From the NCBI GenBank assembly GCA_903908285.1, contig CAIVRH010000007.1:1-64000 (forward strand): DNA of 64,000 nt, written 5' to 3'. The translations under genes were made by a program, and so were the position numbers. This stretch comes from an uncultured candidate division Zixibacteria bacterium (GTDB taxonomy: Bacteria > Zixibacteria > MSB-5A5 > SM1-73). Position 1 is the first letter of the stretch; each line of letters opens with the position of its first letter. The notes below the pieces were generated by a model. It did no database searches. It saw nothing but the letters and a program-made list of their open reading frames with translations, and was not told the DNA's origin. Shown here in pieces: positions 61,894-64,000 of the stretch.

Positions 61894-62099
61894 TAAAGTT
61901 GAGTGTTCACCTTTAATTGAACCAGCATGAGGGTTATCGGTCTCTAATTCTTTTTGGTAAAACTGAAACCTTACGCTTCAGGATAATTTTTTGGGAATGT
62001 AAACTTTTATATTTACCTTGTATTATAGGTATTTTACAACAGGCAAAACTGAAGCTTTGTACTCCAGATGAAGATTAATTGATTTAAGAGGTGAGAGAA

Positions 62100-64000
62100 G
62101 TGAATTTAGCCGAGTTTATCATCCGGGTGGAAGCATTTAACGCCAACATAGACATTCCCCTCATCCGAAAAGCATTCGAATTTTCGGAAAAGGCTCACAG
62201 CGGACAATACCGGGAATCCAAAACGCCATATCTGGAACACTGTCTGGAAGTGGCTTTCATCTTAGCCGAACAGCATTTGGATTCAGCCACTATCGCTGCC
62301 GGGCTTCTGCATGATGTGGTGGAAGACACCGACACAACCATAAACAGAGTGAAAGAGGATTTCGGAGAGGAAATCGCCCAGCTGGTGGATGGGGTTACCA
62401 AGATCGGAGAGCTTAAGTTCAAAAGCTTAGAAGAGGAGCAGGCGGAATATTTTCGCAAAATGCTTCTCTCCATGACTAAAGATATTCGGGTGATCATCAT
62501 CAAGCTGGCGGATCGTTTGCATAACATGAGAACTTTAGATTCTTTAGACAAAGAAAAGCAGAAGCGGATCGCCTTAGAAACTCGGGAAGTTTATGCCCCA
62601 TTGGCTCACCGTTTTGGAATGGCGAAAATAAAATGGGAACTAGAGGATCTCTCCTTAAAATATCTCGATCCGGAAGCTTACAATGAATTAGTTCGTAAGG
62701 TGGATGAGCGGATCGAGGACCGGGAAGCATATATCCGGGAGATCACCGGACCTTTAAAAAGGGAGCTGGAGAAAGCAGGAATCAACGCGGATCTTACCGG
62801 AAGGCCGAAGCATTTCGATTCCATCTATCGCAAAATGAAAAAGAGACAAAAACCATTCGAAGAAATCTTTGATTTGTTTGCCATTCGCATCATCGTTAAC
62901 TCGGAAGGTGATTGCTACCATGTTCTGGGCATCGTTCACACTCTATGGATGCCGGTGGCGGACAGGTTCAGGGATTATGTGGCTCTCCCCAAATCCAACA
63001 TGTATCAATCCCTTCATACCACGGTGATCGGTCCCCGGGGAAAGATGGTGGAGATCCAGATCAGAACCCATCAGATGCACCGCACCGCGGAATATGGTAT
63101 AGCCGCCCACTGGTTATATAAGGAGGGGAGAAGGGAAGCGGATGAATCGGATAAGCAGATGACCTGGTTGAGAGAGGTCTTGGAGTGGCAAAAAGATCTG
63201 ACCAACCCTTCCGAGTTCTTGGAGTATCTTAAAATCGATCTTTTCCGGGATGATATCTTCGTCTTCACTCCCAAAGGCGAGCTCAAACAGCTGCCCAAGG
63301 GATCGACTCCGCTGGATTTTGCCTATGCCGTTCACAGTGAGGTGGGAAACCATTGCATTGGCGCCAAGGTGGATGGGAGGATGGTTCCACTGAATACGAT
63401 CCTGGCAAGCGGGCAGGAGGTGGAGGTGGTTACCTCTCCGCATCAGAATCCCTCCCAGGACTGGCTTAAGATCGTAAAAACTCCCCGGGCGCGCAGCAAG
63501 ATAAAACACTGGTTAAGGCAAAAAAGATATGAGGAACACGTCAATTTAGGCAAAGAGATATTAGAAAAAGAATTGAAAAAACATAGCGTGAAGATACCCA
63601 CCGAAAATGAGTTTACCGATTTGGCGATGGGGCTGAATTTCCGCGATTCCGGGGCGATGTTCTTTGGAATAGGAAACGGCAGTTACTCATTCCAGCACAT
63701 TTTAAGCAAACTGGTGCCCCCGGAAAAACTGAAGGAGATCAGACCTTCCATTATCCAGAGGTTCGTGGACAAAGCCCGGGGGGGGGTAAAAGGGATCAGA
63801 GTGGGGGGAATGGGAAACATGATGTTTCGTTTTGCCCAGTGTTGCCAGCCCATACCAGGGGAGGCGATCGTGGGATTTGTCACCCGGGGAAGAGGAGTCT
63901 CCATTCACCGAGCCGATTGTTCCAATGCGCTGCAGATGCTGATGCAGGAGGAAAGAAAGGTGGAAGTGGAATGGGACGTGGGGAAAGATCAATCTTTCAT
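62100..64000 (+). CDS. relA: Bifunctional (p)ppGpp synthetase/hydrolase, partial
   Basis: A RelA/SpoT homologue cut by the window edge (about 633 residues visible). It starts at GTG 62100 with AGAGGTGAG upstream. The HD hydrolase motif is intact (AAGLLHDVVEDTD). The synthetase domain has GRPKHFDSIYRK and ALPKSNMYQSLHTTV, followed by the TGS domain (DDIFVFTPKGELKQLPKGSTP, FAYAVHSEVG). Intact HD and synthetase residues imply a bifunctional Rsh enzyme. The C-terminal ACT domain lies past the edge. Confidence 0.95.
   Translation, partial: MNLAEFIIRVEAFNANIDIPLIRKAFEFSEKAHSGQYRESKTPYLEHCLEVAFILAEQHLDSATIAAGLLHDVVEDTDTTINRVKEDFGEEIAQLVDGVTKIGELKFKSLEEEQAEYFRKMLLSMTKDIRVIIIKLADRLHNMRTLDSLDKEKQKRIALETREVYAPLAHRFGMAKIKWELEDLSLKYLDPEAYNELVRKVDERIEDREAYIREITGPLKRELEKAGINADLTGRPKHFDSIYRKMKKRQKPFEEIFDLFAIRIIVNSEGDCYHVLGIVHTLWMPVADRFRDYVALPKSNMYQSLHTTVIGPRGKMVEIQIRTHQMHRTAEYGIAAHWLYKEGRREADESDKQMTWLREVLEWQKDLTNPSEFLEYLKIDLFRDDIFVFTPKGELKQLPKGSTPLDFAYAVHSEVGNHCIGAKVDGRMVPLNTILASGQEVEVVTSPHQNPSQDWLKIVKTPRARSKIKHWLRQKRYEEHVNLGKEILEKELKKHSVKIPTENEFTDLAMGLNFRDSGAMFFGIGNGSYSFQHILSKLVPPEKLKEIRPSIIQRFVDKARGGVKGIRVGGMGNMMFRFAQCCQPIPGEAIVGFVTRGRGVSIHRADCSNALQMLMQEERKVEVEWDVGKDQSF

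Overview
The window looks like a chromosomal segment of a Gram-negative-type bacterium, probably from a candidate phylum of the FCB side of the tree (Zixibacteria- or WOR-3-like). That placement is an inference. It rests on secreted proteins ending in dockerin-like repeats, a gingipain-type C25 peptidase, TPR-rich membrane proteins and many short decayed intergenic repeats. Genes are closely packed with good Shine-Dalgarno (SD) sites, and several start at GTG or TTG.

Layout. (1) 0.3-6.1 kb: a secreted C25 peptidase and an FG-GAP repeat protein, both with C-terminal dockerin-like modules, then a short-chain dehydrogenase. (2) 6.27-31.69 kb: a 25.4-kb integrated island. A perfect 30-bp direct repeat (6266-6295 and 31664-31693) bounds it; the right copy includes the 3' end of a tRNA-Gly gene, and a truncated tyrosine recombinase lies beside it. 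The island's left part holds unknown membrane proteins, a cluster of tiny ORFs including two DUF5659-like proteins, and about 2.7 kb of repeats and gene debris. From 13.6 to 30.8 kb it carries a large gas vesicle cluster. (3) 31.7-38.8 kb: two tRNA genes, a beta-CASP nuclease, a duplicated pair of membrane TPR proteins and a zinc-ribbon membrane protein. (4) 38.9-45.9 kb: two phosphate butyryltransferase-like genes around ilvE, then rpiB, glyA and a fused homocysteine methyltransferase/methylenetetrahydrofolate reductase. (5) 46.2-51.5 kb: a sulfatase-fold phosphoglycerol transferase, ccmABCD and lepB. (6) 51.8-55.4 kb: a cysteine desulfurase facing a dsrC-dsrM-dsrK-like operon. (7) 55.8-64 kb: a TPR protein, a glycan-assembly run (GT4, O-antigen ligase, GT2, GT9) and a bifunctional relA/spoT cut by the window edge.

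The gas vesicle cluster is the most interesting part. It has gvpA, two further GvpA-family proteins (one with a C-terminal zinc ribbon), gvpN, gvpG, gvpO, gvpK, three full-length GvpF/L proteins (one fused to a J domain) and a C-terminal-only GvpF/L. It also has a GvpC-like coiled-coil protein with a strong internal start site. Interleaved are many protein-handling factors: three Hsp20/alpha-crystallin proteins, a two-ring Cdc48/VAT-type AAA ATPase, a double-domain ArsA/Get3-like ATPase, a free DnaJ-type zinc-finger protein and a CheY-like response regulator. My reading is that this is a horizontally acquired, self-contained gas vesicle system with its own chaperone set for handling the very hydrophobic GvpA; the sequence supports the gene content, while the mechanism is inference.
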